A stretch of DNA of 64,000 nucleotides, from assembly GCA_964574705.1 (NCBI GenBank), contig CAZNOO010000001.1, positions 93,567-157,566 of the forward strand. The letters run 5' to 3'. Below, piece by piece: positions 1 to 7,778 of the stretch. The translations under genes and the position numbers were made by a program. How positions within the stretch are numbered: the first letter of the stretch is position 1; each line of letters begins with the position of its first letter. Origin of the DNA: JAHIVB01 sp964574705 (GTDB lineage: Bacteria > Bacillota_I > Bacilli_A > Izemoplasmatales > Hujiaoplasmataceae). Under the pieces are notes generated by a model. That model had not been told where the DNA came from and did not search any database. It was given only the letters and a program-made list of their open reading frames with translations.

Positions 1-1574
1 AGAAGCTTTTGAGTTTAGCTCCAAAAATCGCATTTTTAGTTCAAAAAAATGAAGTCATAGAAATTCATCCAGACCAAATTCAAAAAGGTGATTTGCTGCT
101 AGTGAAACCTGGAATGAGCGTTCCAGTTGATGGGATAATTACAGAAGGGTTTTCAACCATCGATGAATCAATGATCAGTGGTGAACCCATCCCTGTCGAC
201 AAACAACCAGGAGACTCCGTCATGTGTGCGACATTGAATCAAGCCGGTTCATTTACTTTCAAAGCAACAAAAGTAGGAAAAGAGACTTCTCTCAATCAAA
301 TCATCAAGCTGGTCGAAGAAGCATCGATGTCAAAAGCACCGATTCAAAAACTAGCAGATACGATTTCAGGATATTTTGTTCCGGTCGTAATTGGAATTTC
401 ATTGATTGGATTTATCGTTTGGATGCTATTAGGACAGGGCTTTTCTTTCTCACTTTCGATTATGATTACGATTCTGGTCATTTCTTGTCCATGTGCACTT
501 GGTCTTGCGACACCAGTCGCAATGATGGTTGGAACTGGAAAAGGTGCTGAAAATGGAATATTGATCAAATCCGCAGATGGTCTTCAAAAAGCTGAAAAGA
601 TAAACACGGTTATTTTAGACAAAACCGGTACGATTACCAGAGGAGTTCCAAAAGTCACTGAAATGATTTTCTTTGATTCGAAATCGGAAGAATACTCAAA
701 GAGCATTCTATATGCATTAGAATCCTATTCGAATCATCCATTGGCTAAATCAATGGTGAACTATTTGAAAACCCTCGAAATTAAACCTATCAAAGTAGTA
801 AAACCATTAGATTTACCCGGAAAAGGCGTTTCAGGAACTGTTGATGGAAAGATTTTTTATGTTGGAAACACGACTTTGATGAAAGAACAGAACATCAACA
901 CTTCAGTCCATGAAGAACGCTTAATCACGTTATCAAAACAAGGAAAAACCGTTGTTTATTTCGCAAACGAAACAGATTTAATCGGGATGATTGCATTACG
1001 TGACGAAATCAAAGAAGGTAGTCTTGAAGCCATCCGAGGATTAAAAGAATTCAATTACGAAGTCATTATGCTAACGGGTGACCATGAATTAAGCGCGTTA
1101 TCTTGGAAGGATGAATTGGGTATCGATACTGTGTACGCAGACGTATTGCCGGATGAAAAAGAAGCAATCGTCACAAAATATATGGAACAAGGAAAAAAAG
1201 TCGCTATGGTTGGAGACGGAATCAATGATTCGATTGCACTCGTCCGAAGCGATATAGGGATTGCAATTGGAGCAGGAAGCGACATTGCAATTGATTCCGC
1301 AGACATCATTTTGATAAAAAATGACCTTAGAGATGTTCTTAAAGCATTGACATTAAGTAAAAAAACAATGAATATTGTAAGAATGAATTTGTTTTGGGCA
1401 TTCATTTATAATATAATATTAATACCACTAGCATTTGGGATCTTCTATCTGCCGTTCTCGATTTTAATCACTCCGGTATTTGGAAGCTTGGCAATGAGCC
1501 TGAGCAGCGTGACGGTTGTTCTAAATGCTTTAAGATTAAAATTTGTCAATTTAAATAAAGGAGCACGATTATGA
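1..1574 (+). CDS. copA: Copper-exporting P1B-type ATPase, 5' part cut by window edge
   Basis: The reading frame is already open at base 3, so the N-terminal heavy-metal domain and first membrane helices lie outside the window; about 523 residues remain. Visible in order are the actuator-domain SGEP motif (variant of TGE), the CPCALGLATP metal-binding membrane helix (CPC at 486-494), the phosphorylation motif DKTGT (618-632), the HP motif (NHPLAKS), MLTGD, and the hinge GDGINDS, followed by the last two membrane helices. CPC together with the HP motif is diagnostic of heavy-metal P1B ATPases. Cu(I) is the likely substrate because a CopZ chaperone and a CsoR repressor follow directly. The stop overlaps the copZ start by 4 bases (ATGA), so the two are translationally coupled. 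Silver or another monovalent metal is possible but less likely. Confidence 0.95.
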   Translation, partial: KLLSLAPKIAFLVQKNEVIEIHPDQIQKGDLLLVKPGMSVPVDGIITEGFSTIDESMISGEPIPVDKQPGDSVMCATLNQAGSFTFKATKVGKETSLNQIIKLVEEASMSKAPIQKLADTISGYFVPVVIGISLIGFIVWMLLGQGFSFSLSIMITILVISCPCALGLATPVAMMVGTGKGAENGILIKSADGLQKAEKINTVILDKTGTITRGVPKVTEMIFFDSKSEEYSKSILYALESYSNHPLAKSMVNYLKTLEIKPIKVVKPLDLPGKGVSGTVDGKIFYVGNTTLMKEQNINTSVHEERLITLSKQGKTVVYFANETDLIGMIALRDEIKEGSLEAIRGLKEFNYEVIMLTGDHELSALSWKDELGIDTVYADVLPDEKEAIVTKYMEQGKKVAMVGDGINDSIALVRSDIGIAIGAGSDIAIDSADIILIKNDLRDVLKALTLSKKTMNIVRMNLFWAFIYNIILIPLAFGIFYLPFSILITPVFGSLAMSLSSVTVVLNALRLKFVNLNKGARL

Positions 1575-1780
1575 AAAAAATTATCCGTATTGAAGGAATG
1601 ACTTGCCACCACTGTGAAATGAGAGTTGAGAAAGCATTAAAAGCCATCCGTGGCGTCAAAAGCGCGAAAGCGAGTTTTGCAGAAAAAACATGCATCATTG
1701 ATGTTAAATTTGACATCGAAGAAGATATCATTAGAGAAATTGTTAAACAAGCCGGCTATCATGTCGTTGCAGTGGAGTAA
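1571..1780 (+). CDS. copZ: Copper chaperone, heavy-metal-associated domain
   Basis: This 69-residue single HMA domain has the Cu(I)-binding MTCHHC motif near its N-terminus (Cys12 and Cys15). Such proteins carry Cu(I) in the cytoplasm to CopA and can hand copper to CsoR. The start overlaps the copA stop by 4 bases and the repressor gene begins 3 bases after its stop, so the three form one copper operon. Length and fold are normal for CopZ. The His residues inside the CxxC are a less usual variant of the loop. Confidence 0.92.
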   Translation: MKKIIRIEGMTCHHCEMRVEKALKAIRGVKSAKASFAEKTCIIDVKFDIEEDIIREIVKQAGYHVVAVE

Positions 1781-1783
1781 ATC

Positions 1784-2047
1784 ATGAAAGCAAATCACGA
1801 CGAAGTTAAGAAATATCTTGCAATGGTCAAAGGTCAAATTGAAGGAATTACTAGAATGGTTGACGATGACCGTTATTGCATCGATGTCAGTCATCAGTTG
1901 CTTGCTTCTATTGCAATTCTCAAGAAAATTAACGAGAAGGTTTTGAAGGCACATCTTGAAAGTTGTGTCAGAGAAGCCTTGACGGAAGAGGGTAGCAAGA
2001 AAATAGAAGAGATTTTTGAGATAATGAATCGAATCAATCGAACATAA
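1784..2047 (+). CDS. csoR: CsoR-family copper-sensing repressor
   Basis: This 87-residue all-helical protein of the CsoR/RcnR family (DUF156) contains the expected Cu(I) site: Cys32, His57 and Cys61, in the family arrangement C...HxxxC. CsoR tetramers bind operator DNA without copper and release it when Cu(I) binds. It is the last gene of the copA-copZ operon, 3 bases after copZ, and is followed by a strong terminator. The operator should lie upstream of copA, outside the window. Formaldehyde-sensing (FrmR) or persulfide-sensing (CstR) relatives are argued against by the intact Cys-His-Cys set and the copper neighbours. Confidence 0.92.
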   Translation: MKANHDEVKKYLAMVKGQIEGITRMVDDDRYCIDVSHQLLASIAILKKINEKVLKAHLESCVREALTEEGSKKIEEIFEIMNRINRT

Positions 2048-2073
2048 AACGCTTGAATAAAAGCGTTTTTTTG
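2046..2073 (+). terminator. Intrinsic terminator of the copper operon
   Basis: A 9-bp stem (AAAACGCTT pairing with AAGCGTTTT) with a 6-base loop is followed by a T tract. It begins inside the csoR stop codon. Confidence 0.9.
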
Positions 2074-2080
2074 TTATAAT
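2053..2080 (+). promoter_or_regulatory. Sigma-A promoter of the cobalamin uptake unit
   Basis: TATAAT lies at 2075-2080 with TTGAAT at 2053-2058, a 16-base spacer. The -35 element falls inside the stem-loop of the preceding terminator. Transcription would start shortly before the riboswitch aptamer. Confidence 0.65.
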
Positions 2081-2103
2081 AATATAGAGACAATTGAATA
2101 ATA

Positions 2104-2238
2104 AATAGGTGCAAAGGGAATAGGAGTTCAATTCTTCAACTGTGCCAGCAACCGTGGAGCGGATCTTGCCAATGAAACCCATTGCGAAAGCGAGAAGGGA
2201 TTGGTGGATGTGAAACCAAGTCGGGAGACCTACCTATT
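2104..2238 (+). ncRNA. Cobalamin (B12) riboswitch
   Basis: The outer P1 stem is a perfect 7-bp pair (AATAGGT at 2104-2110 with ACCTATT at 2232-2238). Inside are the conserved GCCAGCAACCGTG segment (cobalamin core GCCCGCAACTGTG type), a TTGCCAATG segment matching the GCCACT region, GCGAGAAGG, and the B12 box AGTCGGGAGACCTACC near the 3' end. It is about 135 bases long and sits directly upstream of a gene pair that looks like B12 uptake. Only 29 bases separate P1 from the ATG and they hold no hairpin with a T tract, so control of translation initiation is more likely than termination. Confidence 0.93.
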
Positions 2239-2267
2239 GATTAAATATAAAAAAAAGAGGAAAAAGT

Positions 2268-2684
2268 ATGAAAAGAACAGTACTGGGCATCATGCTATTC
2301 TTAGTGACTTTTCCAATCCTATTTGGTTGTGCGTTCGCTGCGACAACTGCTTCAGGCATTGGCAATATCACCTTTGAACTGTATGATAGCGAAGGAACCA
2401 TGGTTGTTTCAAAAGACGTCACCTATTATCAAGGAGACACACTTTTGGGATTGCTTCAAGAAGAATTTACCGTTTATTGTGCAGACGATACGGGTGCGCC
2501 AAGTGAAAGTTGCGATTTTGTCGGGCTTTATGGGGTTTATGTCATGGGCATCAATGACGTTCACGCCTATGAGAATGGAACTTACATTGCTTTCTACATC
2601 AATGGAGAGTATGCAATGACCGGAATTGATTCCACGGACATTGTCGATGGCTACCTCTATCAATTCAAGTATGAAACATACTAG
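2268..2684 (+). CDS. Secreted or lipid-anchored DUF4430 (transcobalamin-like) protein
   Basis: This 138-residue protein has a hydrophobic N-terminal signal with a lipobox-like LFGC at residues 18-21 and, just after, an AFA signal-peptidase-I-like site, so it is either a lipoprotein or secreted. The rest resembles DUF4430, the beta-rich domain related to the C-terminal domain of intrinsic factor and transcobalamin. Its place immediately behind a cobalamin riboswitch and overlapping an ECF S-subunit gene by 14 bases suggests it captures cobalamin or a corrinoid at the cell surface for the transporter. The RBS is AGAGGAAA. Direct cobalamin binding is inferred, not shown. Confidence 0.8.
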   Translation: MKRTVLGIMLFLVTFPILFGCAFAATTASGIGNITFELYDSEGTMVVSKDVTYYQGDTLLGLLQEEFTVYCADDTGAPSESCDFVGLYGVYVMGINDVHAYENGTYIAFYINGEYAMTGIDSTDIVDGYLYQFKYETY

Positions 2685-3195
2685 AGAATTAAAACTCAAT
2701 TTGGGAAGCATCACCTTGACGGCGATGCTTCTCGCCATTCTAGTTGTGCAGGAAGAACTACTCAGCTTACTTCCGAATGTTCAACTCACGACGCTCTTGA
2801 TTATGGTTTACGCTAGTATTTTACCGCTCAGTTTATTCTTAAGTTTGACGGTTGGTTATGTCGTTTTGGACAGCATGTTAGTAGGAAGCTTGAATCCGAT
2901 ATACATGATACCAATGTTGTTTTCTTGGATATTGCTCGGATTAGTGACGAGAAAGTTAAAAGACAAGCCATTATGGGTATTGTTATTGATCGCGACTTTC
3001 TTTGGGTTTTTCTATGGGTGGAGTTTTATTCCTGCCAAAATGATTACACTTGATTTGTTTAGAGTATGGCCATATTTAGTTTCTGACCTACTTTTTGAAG
3101 GAATCATGGCCGTGACGAACTTCGTGACGGTACTCTTATTGTATCAACCGCTGATGAATCTGTTTCGGCAAATGATTACCGAATTGAAAGAATGA
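2671..3195 (+). CDS. ECF transporter substrate-binding (S) subunit, probably for cobalamin
   Basis: This 174-residue very hydrophobic protein has about six predicted membrane helices, the size and layout of ECF-type S components. The ATG at 2671 lies inside the end of the DUF4430 gene; an upstream in-frame ATG at 2647 is possible, but translational coupling favours the shorter form. The shared EcfA/EcfT energizing module is not in the window, as expected for group II ECF systems. Cobalamin specificity is inferred from the riboswitch and the DUF4430 partner. No close match to BtuM motifs was recognised, so it could be a CbrT/CblT-like or separate type. Confidence 0.82.
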   Translation: MKHTRELKLNLGSITLTAMLLAILVVQEELLSLLPNVQLTTLLIMVYASILPLSLFLSLTVGYVVLDSMLVGSLNPIYMIPMLFSWILLGLVTRKLKDKPLWVLLLIATFFGFFYGWSFIPAKMITLDLFRVWPYLVSDLLFEGIMAVTNFVTVLLLYQPLMNLFRQMITELKE

Positions 3196-3202
3196 TTATT
3201 TG

Positions 3203-3232
3203 ACAAGGGAATATCTATTCTCTTGTTTTTTT
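3203..3232 (+). terminator. Intrinsic terminator after the ECF S gene
   Basis: A 10-bp stem (ACAAGGGAAT with ATTCTCTTGT, one G-U pair) and a 4-base loop are followed by seven T residues. Confidence 0.88.
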
Positions 3233-3239
3233 AATGCCG

Positions 3240-3268
3240 TTGTAATTTGACGAGGTGATGTGTATAAT
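3240..3268 (+). promoter_or_regulatory. Promoter of the PAS-GGDEF gene
   Basis: TTGTAA at 3240-3245 and a perfect TATAAT at 3263-3268 are separated by 17 bases, about 30 bases before the gene. Confidence 0.65.
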
Positions 3269-3300
3269 AAAAAATATATAGTATTGAATGACGAGAGAAG

Positions 3301-5088
3301 ATGATTTTAGTGAATATGTCCGTATTTTTGATGATACCGTACGCCATAATAGAAATTTCTGAACTCTTTTTTGTCTTTCTTTTGATTGGCGTATTTCTTT
3401 TCGCATTTGCAATCGCTACGATGGTATATTATATTCTCAAAAAGAACAAATCTACAAAAAAAGATAGAATATCACATAAAAATTATTTAAGTCTGATTGA
3501 TAATTTTAATGGGATGGCCTATCGATGCCTCAATGACAATTTTTGGACGATGAAATTTGTCAGTAAAAAAACATTTGAACTCATCGGATATCATGAATTC
3601 GAAATCATCGATAACAATGTCGTCTCATTTGAAGAGTTGATCCATCCCCAATATAGACGACATCTCCGGGAAAAATGGCAAATGATATTGAAGCAACACG
3701 AAGATTTTTCTGATGAATATATTATTGTAACAAAAACTGGGGAAGAGAAATGGGTTCACGAGACTGGGCACGGAGTTTTTGATTCTTCAGGGAAAGTGAA
3801 ATACATTGAAGGGTTCATTCATGATGTCACTTCAGTGAGAGCCGCTTCAATTGCTGAACGTAAAAATTACGAAAAATACCGAAGTCTCATTGAAAACTCG
3901 CATGATGGGATTATTATTGAAGAGGATCGAATCATTACTTATATTAATACTGCAGGTGTTAAATTGTTCAGGGCACAGTCTGAACAAGATTTATTAGGAA
4001 AATGTACATTTGATCTTGTAACTGAAAAATACCGTGATTTTGTGAAAGATAGAGCAAAAAGACTTGAAGCTACCCATTTGCCAAATTCTTCTGAAGAAAT
4101 TGAAATTATCAGACTCGATGGAACAATCGCTCATGTTGAAGTATCTTCCTCTCCATATATTGAAAAAGGAAAACTAATTCTTTCTGTTTTTATCCATGAT
4201 ATTAGCGCAACGTTTGATGCTATAGAACAAATTAAAAATCAAACTTCTATTCTTGAAATGATTATTTATGGAACCAGTGCTGGTACTTGGGAGTTTAATG
4301 TTCAAACAGAAGAAATTCACGTGAATGAACGTTGGTGTGAAATGATTGGGTATTCCTATGAAGAACTTCATCCAAGAACGTTAAACGATTGGAAAGCTTT
4401 AGTCCATCCTGATGATTTAGTTGTCGCAACAGAAGCACTAAATGCGCATTTTATCAAAGAAAAAGACGATTATTCTGTTGAAATCAGAATGCGACACAGA
4501 GATGGGCATTACATATGGGTATTTGATAAAGGAAAAGTATCAAAATGGGATGAGTACGGAAACCCGCTGATGATGTTTGGAACACATCAGGACATTACAG
4601 AAAAAAAGGAAAAGGAAATAGAACTTGAGTATGTCTCCAATCATGATTACTTAACTGGTTTGTGGAATAGACGGGCATTCGAAACCCATCTTTCAAGTAT
4701 CAACAATTCTGAGTCGCTACCACTCGGAATCATTATGGCAGACGTAAATGGATTGAAAGAAGTCAATGATACTTTTGGCCACGAGATGGGAGATCAGTTA
4801 TTGATGACTGTTTCACAGACTTTATTAAAAAATCATCAACAAGATTTTGTTTCGAGAATTGGTGGGGATGAATTCGTTATCATAACCAATCATACGACGG
4901 AACAAGAACAAAACAGGAAAATCAATGCTTTAGTCAAAGAATTGAAAAGCAATCATTCTTATGAATTTAATATTTCCGTCTCGTTTGGATTGGCGTTAAA
5001 AACTGACATCGATGAATCTGTTTACTCCACTCTTCGAAGGGCCGAAATTCAAATGTACGAAAAGAAGAACAATACAAAAACCGACTGA
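3301..5088 (+). CDS. Membrane-anchored diguanylate cyclase with three PAS domains
   Basis: This 595-residue protein starts with a membrane helix (about 15-46), followed by three PAS folds (about 60-178, 190-303, 315-435; PAC-like ends at IHDVT, IHDIS and HQDIT), then a GGDEF domain (about 447-590). The GGDEF domain has HDYLTGLWNRR, the metal-binding ADVNGLKEVND stretch (Asp482), and an intact GGDEF at 521-525, so it should make c-di-GMP from GTP. The product-inhibition site upstream reads HQQD rather than RxxD, so feedback inhibition is probably absent. The start is uncertain: ATG 3301 has GAGAG only 3 bases upstream, and GTG 3310 or ATG 3316 are alternatives. It appears to be a single-gene unit. 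Confidence 0.88.
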   Translation: MILVNMSVFLMIPYAIIEISELFFVFLLIGVFLFAFAIATMVYYILKKNKSTKKDRISHKNYLSLIDNFNGMAYRCLNDNFWTMKFVSKKTFELIGYHEFEIIDNNVVSFEELIHPQYRRHLREKWQMILKQHEDFSDEYIIVTKTGEEKWVHETGHGVFDSSGKVKYIEGFIHDVTSVRAASIAERKNYEKYRSLIENSHDGIIIEEDRIITYINTAGVKLFRAQSEQDLLGKCTFDLVTEKYRDFVKDRAKRLEATHLPNSSEEIEIIRLDGTIAHVEVSSSPYIEKGKLILSVFIHDISATFDAIEQIKNQTSILEMIIYGTSAGTWEFNVQTEEIHVNERWCEMIGYSYEELHPRTLNDWKALVHPDDLVVATEALNAHFIKEKDDYSVEIRMRHRDGHYIWVFDKGKVSKWDEYGNPLMMFGTHQDITEKKEKEIELEYVSNHDYLTGLWNRRAFETHLSSINNSESLPLGIIMADVNGLKEVNDTFGHEMGDQLLMTVSQTLLKNHQQDFVSRIGGDEFVIITNHTTEQEQNRKINALVKELKSNHSYEFNISVSFGLALKTDIDESVYSTLRRAEIQMYEKKNNTKTD

Positions 5089-5158
5089 GCTAACTTGTTT
5101 GTTTTTCAACAAAATAATGATATAATAATAGTGAACTATAAAACATAGGAGGTAACAT

Positions 5159-5665
5159 ATGTTACACGAAAAAGTATCAAAATTATTAAACGAACAAATC
5201 AACAAAGAAATGTTTTCAGCTTATTTATACTTAGACATTGCTAACTATTTTGCAAACAAAGGATTGAATGGCTTTCAAAACTGGTATAACGTACAAGCAA
5301 GAGAAGAGATGGACCACGCTTTGTTTTTCATTGCCTATCTTCAAAATAATGAATTTGAAGTTGTGTTGGAAAAAATAGAAAAGCCAACCATCGACTACAA
5401 GAATTTTAAGGAGCCACTTCAAGAAGCTTTGAAACATGAACGCTTCGTGACAGATTCAATCAATCAAATCTTTAAACAAGCATCTGAGGTCGCTGATTAC
5501 AGAACTCAACAGTTCCTTCAATGGTTCGTCAAAGAACAAGGAGAAGAAGAGAAAAACGCTTCCGAACTCATCTTGAAATACGATTGGGCGAAAGAAAACC
5601 TCTTTCTTCTTGACAAAGAATTACTCACAAGAGTGTACACTGCACCATCTCTAGTACTAACATAA
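5159..5665 (+). CDS. ftnA: Bacterial ferritin (iron storage)
   Basis: This 168-residue four-helix-bundle protein has the ferroxidase residues of FtnA-type ferritins: Glu17 (NKEMFSAYLY), the ExxH pair in AREEMDHA, Glu in LKHERFVTDSI, and Glu/Gln in KEQGEEE. It oxidises Fe(II) and stores it as a ferric mineral, limiting Fenton chemistry. There is no haem-ligand Met at the bacterioferritin position that I can recognise. A perfect AGGAGGT sits before ATG 5159, TATAAT lies at 5121-5126, and a terminator follows. The neighbouring leftward peroxiredoxin fits an oxidative-stress theme. Confidence 0.94.
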   Translation: MLHEKVSKLLNEQINKEMFSAYLYLDIANYFANKGLNGFQNWYNVQAREEMDHALFFIAYLQNNEFEVVLEKIEKPTIDYKNFKEPLQEALKHERFVTDSINQIFKQASEVADYRTQQFLQWFVKEQGEEEKNASELILKYDWAKENLFLLDKELLTRVYTAPSLVLT

Positions 5666-5670
5666 ATAAA

Positions 5671-5698
5671 AATCGCACCTGAACGGTGCGGTTTTTTT
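5671..5698 (+). terminator. Intrinsic terminator of the ferritin gene
   Basis: A GC-rich stem (CGCACC with GGTGCG, extended by A-T pairs), a 5-base loop and a T7 tract. Confidence 0.92.
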
Positions 5699-5770
5699 GT
5701 GTTTTACTTATTGGTGTATTTAAAAACTTGAATGATCTTCTCGTAATTTCAGCATATAAGAAATAAATTC

Positions 5771-6208
5771 TTACAATTCACAGAGTAAAGTAGCCGGGTG
5801 TTCTTTTGCATTCACAGACCTATATTCTTTTATGATCTTACCATATTCATCCAGAATAAAGGTGCTTCTTTCAATTCCTAAATATTTTCTGCCATACATA
5901 GATTTTTCTTTTATGACATCAAAGGCTTTCACAAGTTCTTCGTTTTCGTCGCTCAACAAAAGCAAGTCAAGACTTTGCTTGTTAATAAAACTTAAGTGTG
6001 ATTTGACAGAGTCACGGCTAACACCAACGATGAGATACCCTTTCTTTGAGTATTCTTCTTTTAGTCTTGTAAATTCGATAGCTTCCATCGTACATCCTGA
6101 GGTATTGTCCTTTGGATAGAAATAGAGTACAATCTTTCTACCTGAAAAATCAGAAAGTTTATAATTTTTCCCATCACTTGCGGGTAATTGTATGTTTAAA
6201 TAGTCCAT
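5771..6208 (-). CDS. bcp: Thiol peroxidase, BCP/PrxQ type, resolving Cys displaced
   Basis: This 145-residue thioredoxin-fold protein has the peroxiredoxin active site PKDNTSGC (family PKDxTPGC), with peroxidatic Cys39. BCP enzymes reduce hydroperoxides using thioredoxin. The usual resolving Cys five residues later is Ile44 here, so the enzyme is a 1-Cys form or uses Cys143, near its extreme C-terminus. AAGGAGG precedes the start. A leftward promoter (TTGTGA-17-TATGAT on the minus strand, 6232-6260) lies back to back with the promoter of the flavoprotein gene. The Pro-to-Ser change in the active loop is also unusual. Confidence 0.9.
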   Translation of the reverse strand: MDYLNIQLPASDGKNYKLSDFSGRKIVLYFYPKDNTSGCTMEAIEFTRLKEEYSKKGYLIVGVSRDSVKSHLSFINKQSLDLLLLSDENEELVKAFDVIKEKSMYGRKYLGIERSTFILDEYGKIIKEYRSVNAKEHPATLLCEL

Positions 6209-6231
6209 AGTTGAATCCTCCTTATAATTTA

Positions 6232-6260
6232 ATCATATCAAACTTGCTGTTGTTTCACAA
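6232..6260 (-). promoter_or_regulatory. Leftward promoter of bcp
   Basis: On the minus strand, TTGTGA (6255-6260) and TATGAT (6232-6237) are separated by 17 bases, with TG one base before the -10. Confidence 0.6.
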
Positions 6261-6286
6261 GTCAAACGCACAAACAGCATTATCAA

Positions 6287-6315
6287 TTGAAACTACTCGT
6301 AAATCGTGTTATACT
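6287..6315 (+). promoter_or_regulatory. Promoter of the dihydrolipoamide-dehydrogenase-like gene
   Basis: TTGAAA (6287-6292), a 17-base spacer and TATACT (6310-6315). An AGGAGAAG ribosome site follows before ATG 6351. Confidence 0.75.
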
Positions 6316-6350
6316 TTTTAAGTAAACATCCGATCACAGGAGAAGAATTT

Positions 6351-7748
6351 ATGTCTGAAAAAAGAGAACTATTAATTATCGGTGCCGGCCCAGGAGGGTA
6401 TGTCGCCGCGATTTATGCAGCAAAAAAAGGAATTCAAGTGACACTGGTTGATAAATCTACCATTGGAGGCACTTGTTTGAACATTGGATGCATTCCGACC
6501 AAGTCTTTAGTTCATTCGGCGACGATGTATCACGAAGCGATTTCCAGTGAGGAATTTGGACTTTTCGTACGCGAAGCAAGAATCGATCTTGAAAAGGCAG
6601 TCGATAAGAAAAACGAAATCAGAACGTCACTTGTCGACGGTATTATTTTCTTGTTGAAAAAATATAATGTTGAAATGATAAAAGGAACCGCTAAATTCCT
6701 TGAAAATCATAAAGTGTCCATAGAAACAGAATCCGGTCTTCTTGAAATTGAAGCGGAGAAAATCATCATTTCTACCGGCTCGAAAACAAGGCATCTTCCG
6801 GTTGAAGGAATCAATTTGCCGGGCGTTATGGACTCAGAAGCCTTGCTTGACAATGTCATTCTTCCAAGAGAACTGACCGTCATCGGTGGCGGTATCATCG
6901 GAATGGAATTTGCTTTTATCTATGGAATGATGGGTGTTAATGTTAATGTATTGGAATATTTGCCCAACATTCTTCCAATGATAGATAAAGATGTCTCATT
7001 AAGGCTTATCAGATTCGCAAAACAAAACAACATAAACATTCAAACCTCTTCTCAAGTCACTAAAATCGAGAAGTTGGACAATGGTAAATTGAGGACTCAT
7101 TACGTTTTGAAAGGCAATTCTAGTTTTATAGAATCCGATTTGGTCCTTGAAGCTGTTGGAAGAATCCCCGTATTAGAAGGAATTGGACTTGAAAATACGA
7201 AAATTGCATTTGAAAAAAAAGGAATCATTGTAGATTCTTCAATGAAAACCAGTGTTGAAGGTGTTTATGCAATCGGAGACGTTACTGGAATCTTTCAACT
7301 TGCTCATGTGGCTAGCCACCAGGCTCTAATCGCTGTAGATCATATTTCTGGGAAACCTGCGCATATGGAATATGACTACATCCCAAGCGTGATCTTCACA
7401 ACTCCTCAGATTGCTTCGGTTGGTAAAACAGAAACGCAACTGAAAGAAGAAGAGGTATCTTATCGGATATTGAAGGTTCCTTTTTCCGCCAATGGAAGAG
7501 CGGTTTTAATGAATCAAAGCTTTGGGTTCATTAAAATGATGATTGCGAATGATACCAATCAGCTTCTTGGAGCTATCGTCTTCGGTGGTGACAGCGAGCA
7601 TTTGATTTCTCAACTAACGATTATGATGAAAAACAAACTCTCTTACGAACAAATCAAGGAGACTGTGTTCTCTCATCCTACCACGTCAGAATTAATTCAT
7701 GAGGCCGCATTAGGCGTTTTAAAAGAAGCAATTCATTACATAGACTAA
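6351..7748 (+). CDS. lpdA: Dihydrolipoamide dehydrogenase-type flavoprotein
   Basis: The protein has 465 residues from ATG 6351, chosen because AGGAGAAG is placed correctly; the longer frame from 6306 lacks a site. It has an N-terminal FAD fold (GAGPGGY), the redox pair GGTCLNIGCIPTK, an NAD fold (GGGIIGMEFA), an FAD-binding AIGDVTG, and the C-terminal HPTTSE with the catalytic His-Glu. These features define class-I lipoamide dehydrogenases, which reoxidise dihydrolipoamide with NAD. No E1/E2 or lipoate genes are nearby, so it may serve a complex encoded elsewhere or act alone as a diaphorase. Mercuric or glutathione reductase is less likely given the active-site spacing and HPTTSE. Confidence 0.85.
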   Translation: MSEKRELLIIGAGPGGYVAAIYAAKKGIQVTLVDKSTIGGTCLNIGCIPTKSLVHSATMYHEAISSEEFGLFVREARIDLEKAVDKKNEIRTSLVDGIIFLLKKYNVEMIKGTAKFLENHKVSIETESGLLEIEAEKIIISTGSKTRHLPVEGINLPGVMDSEALLDNVILPRELTVIGGGIIGMEFAFIYGMMGVNVNVLEYLPNILPMIDKDVSLRLIRFAKQNNINIQTSSQVTKIEKLDNGKLRTHYVLKGNSSFIESDLVLEAVGRIPVLEGIGLENTKIAFEKKGIIVDSSMKTSVEGVYAIGDVTGIFQLAHVASHQALIAVDHISGKPAHMEYDYIPSVIFTTPQIASVGKTETQLKEEEVSYRILKVPFSANGRAVLMNQSFGFIKMMIANDTNQLLGAIVFGGDSEHLISQLTIMMKNKLSYEQIKETVFSHPTTSELIHEAALGVLKEAIHYID

Positions 7749-7778
7749 ATTTTATTTATCAAAGATAGAGTTAATTTC

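Noticed and set aside
1637..2182. Long antisense open frame across copZ, csoR and the riboswitch
   Set aside because: It is the shadow of well-supported genes and a structured RNA on the + strand, with no ribosome site or recognisable protein.
6222..6237. A TTATAAT...ATCATA stretch near the bcp promoter resembling a PerR box
   Set aside because: Only the first half matches TTATAAT-N-ATTATAA; the second half fails at most positions, so I do not call a PerR site.
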